This document shows, in pieces, positions 1-7,540 of a DNA stretch of 29,622 bases. Every line of letters begins with the position of its first letter. The stretch's first letter is position 1. The position numbers were made by a program, and so were the translations under genes. Where the stretch lies: assembly GCA_965651365.1 (NCBI GenBank), contig CBFGSA010000018.1, positions 1 through 29,622 of the forward strand, read 5' to 3'. The DNA is from DASSBG01 sp965651365. Its GTDB lineage: Bacteria > Pseudomonadota > Gammaproteobacteria > Xanthomonadales > Rhodanobacteraceae. A model generated the notes under the pieces. That model saw only the letters and a program-made list of their open reading frames with translations. It searched no databases and was not told where the DNA came from.

Positions 1-36
1 GGCACGCACCCTGGAACCGGCTCGCTACGAATCCCG

Positions 37-54
37 GTGAATAATGCGGGCTAG
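37..54 (+). repeat. 18-bp dispersed repeat, copy 1
   Basis: GTGAATAATGCGGGCTAG occurs here and again at 4919-4936 with one mismatch (G to C at the tenth base). Each copy reads as a tiny frame GTG-AAT-AAT-NCG-GGC-TAG. Both lie in intergenic sequence, here just upstream of glmU. What it does is unknown; it may be the end of a larger genome-wide intergenic repeat. Confidence 0.6.
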
Positions 55-73
55 CGGCGAGCGCCCTGGCAGT

Positions 74-98
74 TAGAATGAATGCCTGTTCCGAAGGA
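74..98 (+). promoter_or_regulatory. Possible -10 box and ribosome binding site of glmU
   Basis: TAGAAT at 74-79 resembles a sigma-70 -10 hexamer. AAGGA at 94-98 lies 8 nt before the glmU ATG and is a good Shine-Dalgarno match. No convincing -35 hexamer is seen, so the promoter part is tentative while the ribosome binding site is clear. Confidence 0.4.
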
Positions 99-106
99 AA
101 TCCGGC

Positions 107-1459
107 ATGTCGAATCTGCATGTGATCATTCTCGCTGCGGGCGAGGGCAAGCGCATGAAATCGGCGCGGCCGAAAGTGTTGTTGCCGCTGGCCGGACGAG
201 CGCTGCTGGCGCATGTGCTGGAGGCGGCGCGTGCTCTCGATCCGATCGCGATTCATGTCGTGTACGGCCATGGTGGCGAGGCCGTGCAGGCAGCCTTCGC
301 CGATGCCGACGTGAACTGGGTGCACCAGGCCGAGCAGCTCGGCACCGGTCATGCGGTGAGCCAGGCGTTGCCGGAAGTGCCCGATGCCGCGCGCGTGCTG
401 GTGCTGTACGGCGACGTGCCGCTGATCCGCAGCGAAACCCTGGCGGACTTGCTTGAATCAAGCACCGACCTGACGTTGCTGGGTGCCGAACTGGATGATC
501 CGGCCGGCTACGGCCGCCTGCTTCTGGACGCTGCCGGCCGCGTGGCCGCGATTGTCGAGGACAAGGATGCCGACGCGGCGCAACGCGCCATCCACCTGAC
601 CAATACCGGCATTCTGGCTGCGGACGCCGCGAGTCTGAAAGCCTGGCTGGCGCGGGTCGGCAAGGGCAATGCCCAGGGCGAGTATTACCTGACCGACGTG
701 TTTGCGCTGGCCGCGGCCGATGGCGAGTCGGCCGCCTGTGTGCTGCTGGGCGATCCGGTCGAGGCGGCCGGCGCCAACGATCCGTGGCAACTGGCGAAAC
801 TCGAGGCGGCCTTGCGCGAACGTCGGGCGCGCGCGCTGGCCGAGCAGGGCGTGCGCCTGGCCGACCCGGCCCGCTTTGACCAGCGCGGCCAGGTCACGGT
901 CGGGCGCGATGTCGAGATCGATGTCGACGTGATTCTGGAAGGCGATGTACGGCTGGGCGACAACGTGCGCATCGGTCCGTTCTGCCGCCTGCGCAATGTC
1001 AGCCTGGGTCCGGGCACGGAGCTGGCCGCGCATTGTGATCTGGAAGACGTTGTCGCGGGCGCCGATTGCCATATCGGGCCTTACGCGCGCCTGCGTCCGG
1101 GCAGCGAGCTGGCCGATCAGGTTCGCATTGGCAACTTCGTCGAGACCAAGAAGGCGGTTATCGGCCCGGGCAGCAAGGTCAACCATCTCAGCTACATTGG
1201 CGATGCCGCGATCGGCAGCGGTGCCAACATCGGCGCCGGCACCATCACCTGCAACTACGACGGGGTGAACAAGCACCGTACCGAAATCGGCGACGGCGCC
1301 TTCATCGGTTCCAACACGGCGCTGGTCGCACCGGTCAACATTGGCGCAGGCGCCACGGTGGGCGCCGGATCGGTGATCACCACCAGCGTGCCCGACGACA
1401 AGCTGGCCGTGGCACGCGCCCGCCAGCGCGTCATCGACGAGTGGCAAAAACCCGAATAG
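107..1459 (+). CDS. glmU: Bifunctional UDP-N-acetylglucosamine pyrophosphorylase / glucosamine-1-phosphate N-acetyltransferase GlmU
   Basis: GlmU acetylates glucosamine-1-phosphate and then couples it to UTP, giving UDP-GlcNAc for peptidoglycan and lipopolysaccharide; it is cytoplasmic. The N-terminal half begins with the nucleotidyltransferase signature LAAGEGKRMKSARPK (about residues 10-24). The C-terminal half, from about residue 255, is a left-handed beta-helix of hexapeptide repeats with the acetyltransferase stretch KVNHLSYIGDA and GAGTITCNYDG. The 450-residue length is usual for the family. The start is fixed by AAGGA 8 nt upstream. The gene stands alone here; it is often next to the ATP synthase operon, which would lie left of the window. 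Its stop codon TAG lies at the edge of a hairpin repeat that continues downstream and probably ends the transcript. Confidence 0.98.
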   Translation: MSNLHVIILAAGEGKRMKSARPKVLLPLAGRALLAHVLEAARALDPIAIHVVYGHGGEAVQAAFADADVNWVHQAEQLGTGHAVSQALPEVPDAARVLVLYGDVPLIRSETLADLLESSTDLTLLGAELDDPAGYGRLLLDAAGRVAAIVEDKDADAAQRAIHLTNTGILAADAASLKAWLARVGKGNAQGEYYLTDVFALAAADGESAACVLLGDPVEAAGANDPWQLAKLEAALRERRARALAEQGVRLADPARFDQRGQVTVGRDVEIDVDVILEGDVRLGDNVRIGPFCRLRNVSLGPGTELAAHCDLEDVVAGADCHIGPYARLRPGSELADQVRIGNFVETKKAVIGPGSKVNHLSYIGDAAIGSGANIGAGTITCNYDGVNKHRTEIGDGAFIGSNTALVAPVNIGAGATVGAGSVITTSVPDDKLAVARARQRVIDEWQKPE

Positions 1460-1520
1460 CAGGCCGGGGCCCAAAACTTTGCGCAGCAAAGTCTTCGGCA
1501 TTTACCCTGCACCGCAGGGA
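1459..1520. repeat. 62-bp twin repeat, copy 1, with hairpins
   Basis: This unit recurs 123 bp downstream with three or four base differences. It overlaps the last base of the glmU stop codon. Inside it, ACTTTGC (1476-1482) and GCAAAGT (1486-1492) pair around a GCA loop. CCCTGC (1505-1510) and GCAGGG (1514-1519) pair around ACC. The transcript of glmU enters these hairpins at once, so they may act as a non-canonical 3' end; no U tract follows. Confidence 0.8.
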
Positions 1521-1528
1521 TGCACCGA

Positions 1529-1567
1529 GCCCCCTGAGTCAGGGGGCGATTCGTGCGCAGCACGAAT
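1529..1567. repeat. Two spacer hairpins between the twin repeats
   Basis: GCCCCCT (1529-1535) pairs with AGGGGGC (1541-1547) around GAGTC. ATTCGTGC (1549-1556) pairs with GCACGAAT (1560-1567) around GCA. The second uses the same GC-GCA-GC centre as the hairpin in the twin repeats, although its outer stem sequence is different. Confidence 0.7.
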
Positions 1568-1581
1568 GGGGGTGTGGAAGC

Positions 1582-1643
1582 GCAGGCCGGGGCCCAAAAC
1601 TTTGCGCAGCAAAGTCTTTGGGATTTACCCTGCACCGCAGGGT
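1582..1643. repeat. 62-bp twin repeat, copy 2
   Basis: This is the second copy of the repeat at 1459-1520. Its last hairpin is extended: TTTACCCTGC (1624-1633) pairs perfectly with GCAGGGTAAA (1637-1646) around ACC. The minus-strand chorismatase gene reads into this arm and takes its TAA stop from it (1625-1627). The block 1459-1646 is thus a shared 3' region for two convergent genes. Confidence 0.8.
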
Positions 1644-2614
1644 AAATGCCAACCGTCGATTTCCACCAGCAGTTCGCTGCGACAGATGTCGGCCTGCACC
1701 AGCAGGCGCGGGCAATCCGGCAGATGCCTGGCCATGAAGGCGTCGACGGCAGCCATGTCCTGCCGATGGCGCACGTAGACTTTCAGTGGTGAGTGTTTGC
1801 CCAAGCCCTGGGCCATATTGCCGACGGCGAGCAGGCTCTCCAGATTGGTGAGCGTTTCCTGCAACTGCGCCTGCAGGTTGCCGACATGGCGCGAGGTGTG
1901 GCCGCAAATGGCTGCGGTGCCGGAAATGGCCAGGCCATCGCCGGCCGGAAGGCGCATCCCGCGGGCGAAGCTGGGTGACACCGGGCCGTACTGGCGCGGG
2001 TATTGCCAGGCATTGACCTGACGCGGGTTTTCGATGCGCTGGCCGGACATCTGCGCTGCCACGCAATACACCTGCAAGTACCCGGCCGCTTGTGTGTGGC
2101 CGACAGCGGTGGCGGCTGGAAAGCCCTTGGCGAAGTAATCGCCCATGCCGGCCAGGCGACCGGCGCAGAACTTGCGGTAGCGCTCCTCGTCACCATCACC
2201 CAAGTTGATGCGATCCAGGTAGTTCCATACCCGCTGGACGTGGTAATCCGGCTGCTGGCGAAGAAATCCGGTTAGGGCGCGATAGGCCTCGGTGGCCACG
2301 CCCTGCATATCGTGGCCGTCATCCGGCAGGCACACCGAGACCAGCAGCCAGCCACCCCCGCGGGCATGCGCGATCAACCCGTCACGGCCAGCGGTCACCG
2401 GTTCCGGAACGCGCCAAATTTCGCGCACATCGCGACCCTGCCAGGGCGGCAGGTGCAGGTTGAGCGCGCGCGGATCGTCGTTGTCGTGCCGGCCACAGTC
2501 AAAATCCAGTACCGCCAGCATGCACGGGTCGTTCAACAACCGGTCTGCCGGTGCATCGGAATAGTTGACCGCTGGCGCCGTCGGAGCGGTCTGCTGAAAA
2601 GGTTCGGCTTGCAT
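1625..2614 (-). CDS. Chorismatase, XanB2/FkbO/Hyg5-like
   Basis: The predicted protein (329 residues) resembles the chorismatase family with a RidA-like fold. FkbO, Hyg5 and XanB2 of that family hydrolyse chorismate; XanB2 makes 3- and 4-hydroxybenzoate, feeding xanthomonadin (an aryl polyene) and ubiquinone. Supporting stretches are RVWNYLDRIN, the KFCAGR segment, GHTQAAGYLQVYC and the C-terminal LLVEIDGWH, where a glutamate sits near the expected catalytic position (inferred). It is divergent from an acyl carrier protein of the same pathway. The ATG at 2614 is preferred; a TTG at 2635 would add seven residues. The last residues and the stop codon are supplied by an intergenic repeat, so the natural C-terminus may have been altered. 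Which hydroxybenzoate isomer it makes cannot be read from the sequence. Confidence 0.85.
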   Translation of the reverse strand: MQAEPFQQTAPTAPAVNYSDAPADRLLNDPCMLAVLDFDCGRHDNDDPRALNLHLPPWQGRDVREIWRVPEPVTAGRDGLIAHARGGGWLLVSVCLPDDGHDMQGVATEAYRALTGFLRQQPDYHVQRVWNYLDRINLGDGDEERYRKFCAGRLAGMGDYFAKGFPAATAVGHTQAAGYLQVYCVAAQMSGQRIENPRQVNAWQYPRQYGPVSPSFARGMRLPAGDGLAISGTAAICGHTSRHVGNLQAQLQETLTNLESLLAVGNMAQGLGKHSPLKVYVRHRQDMAAVDAFMARHLPDCPRLLVQADICRSELLVEIDGWHLPCGAG

Positions 2615-2644
2615 CCTGTCTTGGGTCGTGAGCAAAAAGGCCTA

Positions 2645-2653
2645 TGGTACACT
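2645..2653 (+). promoter_or_regulatory. Extended -10 promoter of the ACP operon
   Basis: TGG-TACACT (TG at 2645-2646, hexamer 2648-2653) is an extended -10 match. An alternative reading is TTGGGT at 2621-2626 with TATGGT at 2643-2648, spacer 16. Either gives a leader of roughly 65-75 nt before the ACP start at 2726. It lies just behind the divergent chorismatase start, so both genes could be controlled from the same 110-bp region. Confidence 0.5.
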
Positions 2654-2725
2654 GCGCGGCGCCCGATCAGGGCAGCCATGGGCCCCTCGGGGGAGTGGCC
2701 CGGCATCGATTTTTGGAGTTTTTGC

Positions 2726-2998
2726 ATGTCTGAGCAAACTGCGGTCGAGCACGAGCTGGCCGAGTTGATTGTTTCCAGCCTCAATCTTGAGGATATGGAT
2801 GCCGGGGACATTAATCCCGAAGCGCCGCTGTTTGGCGGTGAGCTGGGCCTTGATTCGATCGACGCACTGGAAATCTCGCTGGCCGTGGGCCGCAAGTACA
2901 ACGTGCAGTTGCGTGCCGACCAGGCCGACAATCAGCGCATTTTTTCCAGTCTGCGCGCGCTCAGCGACTACATCCAGCAGAACCGGGCAGCCGCCTGA
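2726..2998 (+). CDS. Acyl carrier protein of an aryl-polyene (xanthomonadin) type pathway
   Basis: This 90-residue acidic protein carries the phosphopantetheine attachment motif GLDSIDALE with the modified serine at residue 44. Acyl carrier proteins hold growing acyl chains as thioesters in the cytoplasm. Two neighbours, a COG4648 membrane protein 16 bp downstream and an LPLAT acyltransferase after it, are typical of aryl-polyene clusters, where such a carrier (XanC or ApeE/ApeF) takes the hydroxybenzoyl starter. The ATG at 2726 is chosen because translation from the earlier in-frame start at 2312 would run through the divergent gene and the promoter. It is not the housekeeping AcpP, judging by sequence and context. 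Confidence 0.9.
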   Translation: MSEQTAVEHELAELIVSSLNLEDMDAGDINPEAPLFGGELGLDSIDALEISLAVGRKYNVQLRADQADNQRIFSSLRALSDYIQQNRAAA

Positions 2999-3014
2999 GT
3001 CGGCCCGGATCGAC

Positions 3015-3731
3015 ATGACGCCGCAGTCATCGCAGGTCGACCGCGCGGCTGCAACACCACAGCGCTGGCGCGGTCCGCTGCTCGTTGGCGCATTTGTCAT
3101 CTACGCCGGACTGGCGCTGGCTGGCGCACTCACCGGCCGCGCTGTCTGGCCGGTTGTCGGCTTGCTGGTGCTGCTGACTGCCCTGCTGTGGCCGGCGCTG
3201 AGCGAGGGCCGGCGTGGGGCGTGGGGCGTGTGGCTTGCCGTCGTGGCCCTGCTGGCCCTGGCCACGGCCTTCGGCATGGCGCGCGCCGCGATGGATGCGC
3301 TGGCCATCCCGATCAATGCCGCCATCGGCTGGGTCTTCGCACGCACCTTGCGCAAGGGCCACGAGCCGCTGATCGCACGCATGGTCTTGCAGATCGAAGG
3401 TCCGCAGCGGCTGGCCGCGCCGGGTGTTGCAGCCTACGCCCGCGGTCTGACCCGGGTCTGGGCTTGCGTGCTGCTGGGGCAATCGGTCGTGCTGCTGTTG
3501 ATCTGGCTTGTGCTGCATGTGGATCTGCCCATTGCACTGTCGCCCACGCTGGCGGTGTGGTTGCACCGTTACCTGAGCTACGGCGGCTACCTGCTGATGG
3601 GCTTGTTGTTCGTGCTGGAATATCCCTGGCGACGCCACCGTCTGGCACATCTGGAACACATGCCGTTCGTGCAGGTCACGCGGCGCGTGGTGAGCAACTG
3701 GCAGGCACTGATGCGGGACATCATCCAGTGA
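3015..3731 (+). CDS. COG4648-type integral membrane protein of aryl-polyene clusters
   Basis: The 238-residue product has about five or six hydrophobic segments (roughly residues 22-42, 46-64, 70-90, 152-178 and 192-216) and ends in a basic cytoplasmic-looking tail. Small membrane proteins of this kind (ApeG-like) are found directly after the acyl carrier protein in aryl-polyene and xanthomonadin clusters; their biochemical role is not established. It follows the ACP by 16 bp and precedes the acyltransferase by 19 bp, so the three are probably cotranscribed. Assignment rests on topology and position more than on motifs. Confidence 0.75.
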   Translation: MTPQSSQVDRAAATPQRWRGPLLVGAFVIYAGLALAGALTGRAVWPVVGLLVLLTALLWPALSEGRRGAWGVWLAVVALLALATAFGMARAAMDALAIPINAAIGWVFARTLRKGHEPLIARMVLQIEGPQRLAAPGVAAYARGLTRVWACVLLGQSVVLLLIWLVLHVDLPIALSPTLAVWLHRYLSYGGYLLMGLLFVLEYPWRRHRLAHLEHMPFVQVTRRVVSNWQALMRDIIQ

Positions 3732-3750
3732 ACGGCGAGCGAGAAGTTTC

Positions 3751-4707
3751 ATGGCGGACATGAAGTCGGAATGGCAACGGCCGGAGAGCGGCGGCCGATT
3801 TGCCGTGTGGCTGATCCGCACCATTGCCCTATACTGCGGGCGCGGTGTGGCGCGCCTGATCCTGTATCCGATCACGTTGTACTTCTATGTCCGGCGCGGC
3901 CATGAGCGCGCCTGCATGCGCGCCTATCTGGCGCGTATCCAGGGCCATCCGGGCAGCGCATGGCAAGTCTTGCGCCTGATCCACAATTTCTCCGCCACGC
4001 TGCTCGATCGGGTCTTCTTGTTGAAGGAGGGCGCCGACCGGTTTGATGTCGAATGCGAAGGCCTGGACATACTGGAGGCCGGCCTTGCGCCGGGCCGCGG
4101 TGTATTGCTGGTCGGTTGCCATTTCGGCAGTTTCGAGGTCTTGCGCGCCGTGTCGATGCAGCGCAAGCAGAAGGTGCGCTTGCGCGTGGTGCTGGACAAG
4201 CAGCAGACCCCGGCGCTGACGCGCTTTCTGGAGGAGTTGGCGCCGGATGTTGCGCGCGAAGTCATCGACATCTCGCACGGTGGTGCACCGGCCGTGCTGG
4301 CCATGTCCGAAACGGTAAGTCAGGGCGGCGTCGTGGGCTTGCTGGCTGATCGGGCGCGCTCCGGCGAGCATTGCCTGCGCGTGCCGTTCCTGGGCGATCC
4401 GGCTCCCTTTCCGGCCACACCGTGGCAACTGGCCGGCGCCTTGCACGTTCCGGTCGTACTGTGTTTCGGCGTGTACCTGGGCGGTCGTCGCTACCGCGTG
4501 ATCTTCGAACACTTCAGTGACGGCCTGAAGCTGGCGCGTCATCGCCGCGATGCGCAACTGCACGACGTGCTGGCGCGCTATGCCGCACGCCTGGAGCACT
4601 ACGTGCGCACCTACCCCTACAACTGGTTCAACTTCCACGATTTCTGGCAGGTATCCGGAAACACCGTGTCTGTGCCCGCTGCCAACACATCCAAGGACGT
4701 CGGCTGA
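3751..4707 (+). CDS. LpxL/HtrB-family acyltransferase (LPLAT), aryl-polyene associated
   Basis: A 318-residue lipid-A-acyltransferase-like protein. One N-terminal membrane helix (about residues 16-47) is followed by a catalytic domain with the HX4E motif HFGSFE, His124 and Glu129. GLLADRARSG and the late motif YPYNWFNFHDFW are also typical of this family. LpxL-type enzymes transfer acyl groups from acyl carrier protein to a lipid acceptor at the inner membrane. Homologues in aryl-polyene clusters are thought to attach the polyene to its lipid anchor. It is the last gene of the ACP operon; GAGCGAGAAG lies just before the chosen ATG. The usual ketosynthases, dehydratase, glycosyltransferase and MMPL exporter of a full cluster do not follow. 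Confidence 0.85.
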   Translation: MADMKSEWQRPESGGRFAVWLIRTIALYCGRGVARLILYPITLYFYVRRGHERACMRAYLARIQGHPGSAWQVLRLIHNFSATLLDRVFLLKEGADRFDVECEGLDILEAGLAPGRGVLLVGCHFGSFEVLRAVSMQRKQKVRLRVVLDKQQTPALTRFLEELAPDVAREVIDISHGGAPAVLAMSETVSQGGVVGLLADRARSGEHCLRVPFLGDPAPFPATPWQLAGALHVPVVLCFGVYLGGRRYRVIFEHFSDGLKLARHRRDAQLHDVLARYAARLEHYVRTYPYNWFNFHDFWQVSGNTVSVPAANTSKDVG

Positions 4708-4936
4708 ACCCGGACACCGCAGATGTTGCACGGATGAGCATCATCGCCAGCCTGGCCCGGGATATTCATGAGCATCCGTCGCGAGATTGACGAGACGCCG
4801 CCATGGCTCGCGCTGCGGCCCGAAGAGGCGCGCAGGCGTAGTTGACACTACGTCGAGCGCTCCGACCGAGCGAAAGCCGCGCGGCGCGTACTCTGGGCCC
4901 GGCGCAGTAGACATGCTGGTGAATAATCCGGGCTAG
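4708..4936. other. Gene-free stretch with a hairpin and the 18-bp repeat
   Basis: No convincing gene is seen. CGTAGT (4837-4842) and ACTACG (4847-4852) form a hairpin around TGAC. The stretch ends in the second copy of the 18-bp repeat. The sequence looks like an intergenic repetitive element, but only its last 18 bp recur in this window, so its full extent is not shown. Confidence 0.4.
4919..4936 (+). repeat. 18-bp dispersed repeat, copy 2
   Basis: GTGAATAATCCGGGCTAG, a one-mismatch copy of 37-54. It directly abuts a decayed transposase-like fragment on the other strand (4933-5139). Confidence 0.6.
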
Positions 4937-5139
4937 TGAGTGCCAGCGTCAAGCGACACTGTCGGGGAGACAGATTCACCGTTGACCCTCGCTGCAAGTG
5001 TGCCACCGGTGGAAATCGTGCCGGCTTCGGCTTTCAGCACCCAGTGCATGTGCCGGTCCGGCAGCACATAGCCGAGCAGCCCCTGCTTTTCGGCGCGCGC
5101 GTTCCTGCTGTCCCAGCCACCGGGGCAGAAACGGAACAC
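4933..5139 (-). pseudogene. Remnant of a REP-associated tyrosine transposase (Y1/HUH) gene
   Basis: The minus-strand frame contains GYVLPDRHMHWVLK. This closely resembles the core of REP-associated (IS200-like) transposases, whose usual form is a VLMPDHxHW-type motif with the HxH metal-binding pair. Here HMH is kept, but the Met before Pro is missing and an Arg is inserted, and the frame is only 68 codons against roughly 150-220 for an intact gene. No catalytic tyrosine region follows. It is read as a decayed fragment. The call rests on this one motif, so chance similarity is possible. Confidence 0.4.
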
Positions 5140-5151
5140 AACGGCTCAAGC

Positions 5152-5157
5152 TACAAT
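5152..5157 (+). promoter_or_regulatory. Likely -10 box of ampE
   Basis: TACAAT matches the -10 consensus in five of six bases and lies 27 nt before the ampE start at 5185. No clear -35 hexamer is seen. Confidence 0.4.
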
Positions 5158-5184
5158 ACGGGCCGGTTGCAGACGGGCGATGAC

Positions 5185-6039
5185 ATGGCGCTGAAACTGC
5201 TTGCGGTGGTGATTGTGCTGGCTGCGCTGGCGGTGGCGCCACAATGGGCGCGCTACCGGCGCTGGAGCTGGTACGAGCGCTGGTTGCGCCAGCTCGACGG
5301 CAGCGCGGGGCTGAGCTGGGTCTTGCTGGCGGTGGTGGCGCCGGCGCTGCTGGCGCTGATCATCCAGTTGGCGTCTGATCACCTGTTGTTCGACCTGCTG
5401 TGGCTGGCGTTTGCAGTGCTGCTGCTGGGCCTGTGCATCAATGAACTGGAGCCGGATATCGAAGCCGTGCTGGAGGCGCCCGAGGCCGGGCGTGCGGCGG
5501 CCGCGCGGGCGCTGTACGTTGATGCGGAGTCCGGTCTGCGCTTGCTGGACCCGGCCAATCTGGCCGAAGCTACGGTGATGGCAGGGCTGCGGCGCCGGTT
5601 CGGCGTGCTGTTCTGGTTCTTCCTGCTGGGGCCTGCGGGTGCCCTGCTGTTCCGGCTGGGACATCGCGCGTGGCTTGCCACCCGGCACACCGATGACGCC
5701 GATGCGCGCCGCATTGCCGCGCGCCTGGCGGCAGCGCTGGACTGGCTGCCGGCGCACCTGATGGTGCTGTCGATGGCGCTGGCCTCAAACTTCGACCGGG
5801 TCAGCGAGGCCTGGCGTGCCTGGCACGCCGCGCCGGAACGCTCGGCCTGGGAGTTCGAGCCGGGCTTTCTTGGTTCCATTGCCCGCGCCAGCGCCGAGGC
5901 CGATCTTGAAGACACCGACGACCCGGCTGCCGCCGGGAGTGTGCGCACGCTGGGAGCCATCCGCCTGCTGCTGCGCCGCCTGCTGGTGATCTGGCTGGTC
6001 GCGGTGGCGCTGATCGTGCTGGCCGGGTGGGTGACTTGA
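5185..6039 (+). CDS. ampE: AmpE-like inner-membrane regulatory signalling modulator
   Basis: The 284-residue length and pattern fit AmpE, a polytopic inner-membrane protein described as a sensory modulator of ampC beta-lactamase regulation together with AmpD. Hydrophobic segments lie near residues 3-18, 42-62, 66-85, 135-160, 190-205 and 260-280. The stretches RFGVLFWFFLLGPAGALLFRL and LDWLPAHLMVLSMAL are characteristic of the family. No ampD lies beside it in this window. Two ATG codons are close (5180 out of frame, 5185 in frame); 5185 gives the family length. The gene ends in a short GGGAGTA tandem repeat. Confidence 0.85.
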   Translation: MALKLLAVVIVLAALAVAPQWARYRRWSWYERWLRQLDGSAGLSWVLLAVVAPALLALIIQLASDHLLFDLLWLAFAVLLLGLCINELEPDIEAVLEAPEAGRAAAARALYVDAESGLRLLDPANLAEATVMAGLRRRFGVLFWFFLLGPAGALLFRLGHRAWLATRHTDDADARRIAARLAAALDWLPAHLMVLSMALASNFDRVSEAWRAWHAAPERSAWEFEPGFLGSIARASAEADLEDTDDPAAAGSVRTLGAIRLLLRRLLVIWLVAVALIVLAGWVT

Positions 6040-6040
6040 G

Positions 6041-6066
6041 AGTGGGAGTAGGGAGTAGGGAGTGAG
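6041..6066. repeat. Short GGGAGTA tandem repeat
   Basis: GGGAGTA occurs at 6044-6050 and 6051-6057, then GGGAGTG at 6058-6064. Sequence of the same character, read on the other strand, forms the last codons of purD (about 6212-6245). The two blocks flank the 170-bp ampE-purD gap. Confidence 0.6.
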
Positions 6067-6211
6067 AGAACGCTGCCGGCAAGTCTGAAGCACTGCCGCA
6101 CTACAGGAGCGTCATCCTGAATGGTTTCAGGGGCGGCTGCTGCGGGGCGCTTCGCTGCGCTCAGCGGCACCCTGCGTTGCTGAGGGCACACCAGCAAGTC
6201 TTCCTGCAAAC

Positions 6212-7540
6212 TCAGCGGTTCCCTGTTCCCGACTCCTCATTCCCCGCACCCTGCAAGGCATGATGGCCGATGTCGCGGCGCACAAAGGCGCCATCGAAAT
6301 GGACTTGCGCAGCCAGTGCATAGGCGCGGTCGCGCGCATCGCGAAAATCCGCGCCCAGCGCGCAAGCACACAAGACCCGGCCACCGGCACTCTCCACGAC
6401 GCCGTCGTCGCGAGTCCGGGTGCCCGCATGAAACAACTTCAGGCCGTCGCCAATTGCCGCATCAAGTCCGTCGATCCGATCCCCTTTGCGCACGCTGCCG
6501 GGGTAGCCATGCGCGCATAGCACCACGCCCAGCGCAGGACGCGGCTTCCAGCGCGCCTGAATACTGTCCAGTCGGCCGTCCAGGGCCGCCTCGATGAGCT
6601 CGACAAGATCCGAATCCAGCCGCATCAGCAGCGGCTGGGTTTCCGGATCGCCCATGCGCACGTTGTACTCGATCACCCGCGGATTGCCGCCCGCATCGAT
6701 CATCAGACCGGCGTAGAGAAACCCGCAGAACGGTGCACCTTCGGCGGCCATGCCCGCAAGAGTAGGCTGGATGATGCCTTGCATGATGCGCTGTTCAACG
6801 ACTCCGCTGACCACCGGTGCCGGCGAGTACGCACCCATGCCGCCGGTGTTCGGGCCCAGGTCATTCTCGTCGCGGCGTTTGTGGTCCTGGCTGGAAGCCA
6901 GTGGCAGGGCGTGCCGGCCGTCACTGAGGACGATGAAGCTGGCTTCCTCGCCGCTCAGCATTTCCTCGATCACGACGCGCCTGGAAGCGTCGCCGAAGGC
7001 GTGGGCACCCAGCATGTCATGCAGGGTCTGCTCGGCATCGGCCAGGGTCAGCGCCACCACCACGCCCTTGCCGGCAGCCAGGCCGTCGGCCTTGATCACG
7101 ATCGGGGCACCGTGTTGCCGCACATGAGCCAGCGCCGGTTTGAGCTCGGTGAAGCTGGCATGGCGCGCGGTCGGAATATTGTGCCGGGCCATGAAATCCT
7201 TGGCGAAGGTCTTCGAGCCTTCCAGTTGCGCCGCCACCGCACGCGGGCCAAAGCAGCGCAGACCTGCCGCACTGAAGCGGTCGACAATGCCGGCCACCAG
7301 CGGTGCCTCCGGACCGACCACGGTCAGCGCCACGTCCTCGTCACGGGCCAGTTCCAGCAGCCCGGCGATATCGCCGGCGGTAACGTCGACGTTGCGCACG
7401 CGCGGCTCAATGGCCGTGCCGGCATTGCCGGGGGCCACCAGCACCTCGGCCACCAGCGGCGACTGCGCCAGCTTCCAGGCCAGCGCATGCTCGCGACCAC
7501 CGCTGCCAACCACCAGCACCTTGCCGTTTGATGCGCTCAT
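6212..7540 (-). CDS. purD: Phosphoribosylamine-glycine ligase (GAR synthetase)
   Basis: PurD joins phosphoribosylamine and glycine with ATP in the second step of purine synthesis. The 442-residue protein begins KVLVVGSGGREHAL. It has the ATP-grasp segment VIKADGLAAGKGVVVA and the substrate and metal motifs GPNTGGMGAYSPAP and EYNVRMGDPETQP. It overlaps the upstream AMP ligase stop by 4 bp (ATGA), so translation is probably coupled. After the usual end near FVRRDIGHHAL there is an extra tail rich in Gly, Glu and Ser, encoded by low-complexity GGGAATGAGG-like sequence, which suggests the original stop was displaced by repeat DNA. Confidence 0.97.
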   Translation of the reverse strand: MSASNGKVLVVGSGGREHALAWKLAQSPLVAEVLVAPGNAGTAIEPRVRNVDVTAGDIAGLLELARDEDVALTVVGPEAPLVAGIVDRFSAAGLRCFGPRAVAAQLEGSKTFAKDFMARHNIPTARHASFTELKPALAHVRQHGAPIVIKADGLAAGKGVVVALTLADAEQTLHDMLGAHAFGDASRRVVIEEMLSGEEASFIVLSDGRHALPLASSQDHKRRDENDLGPNTGGMGAYSPAPVVSGVVEQRIMQGIIQPTLAGMAAEGAPFCGFLYAGLMIDAGGNPRVIEYNVRMGDPETQPLLMRLDSDLVELIEAALDGRLDSIQARWKPRPALGVVLCAHGYPGSVRKGDRIDGLDAAIGDGLKLFHAGTRTRDDGVVESAGGRVLCACALGADFRDARDRAYALAAQVHFDGAFVRRDIGHHALQGAGNEESGTGNR

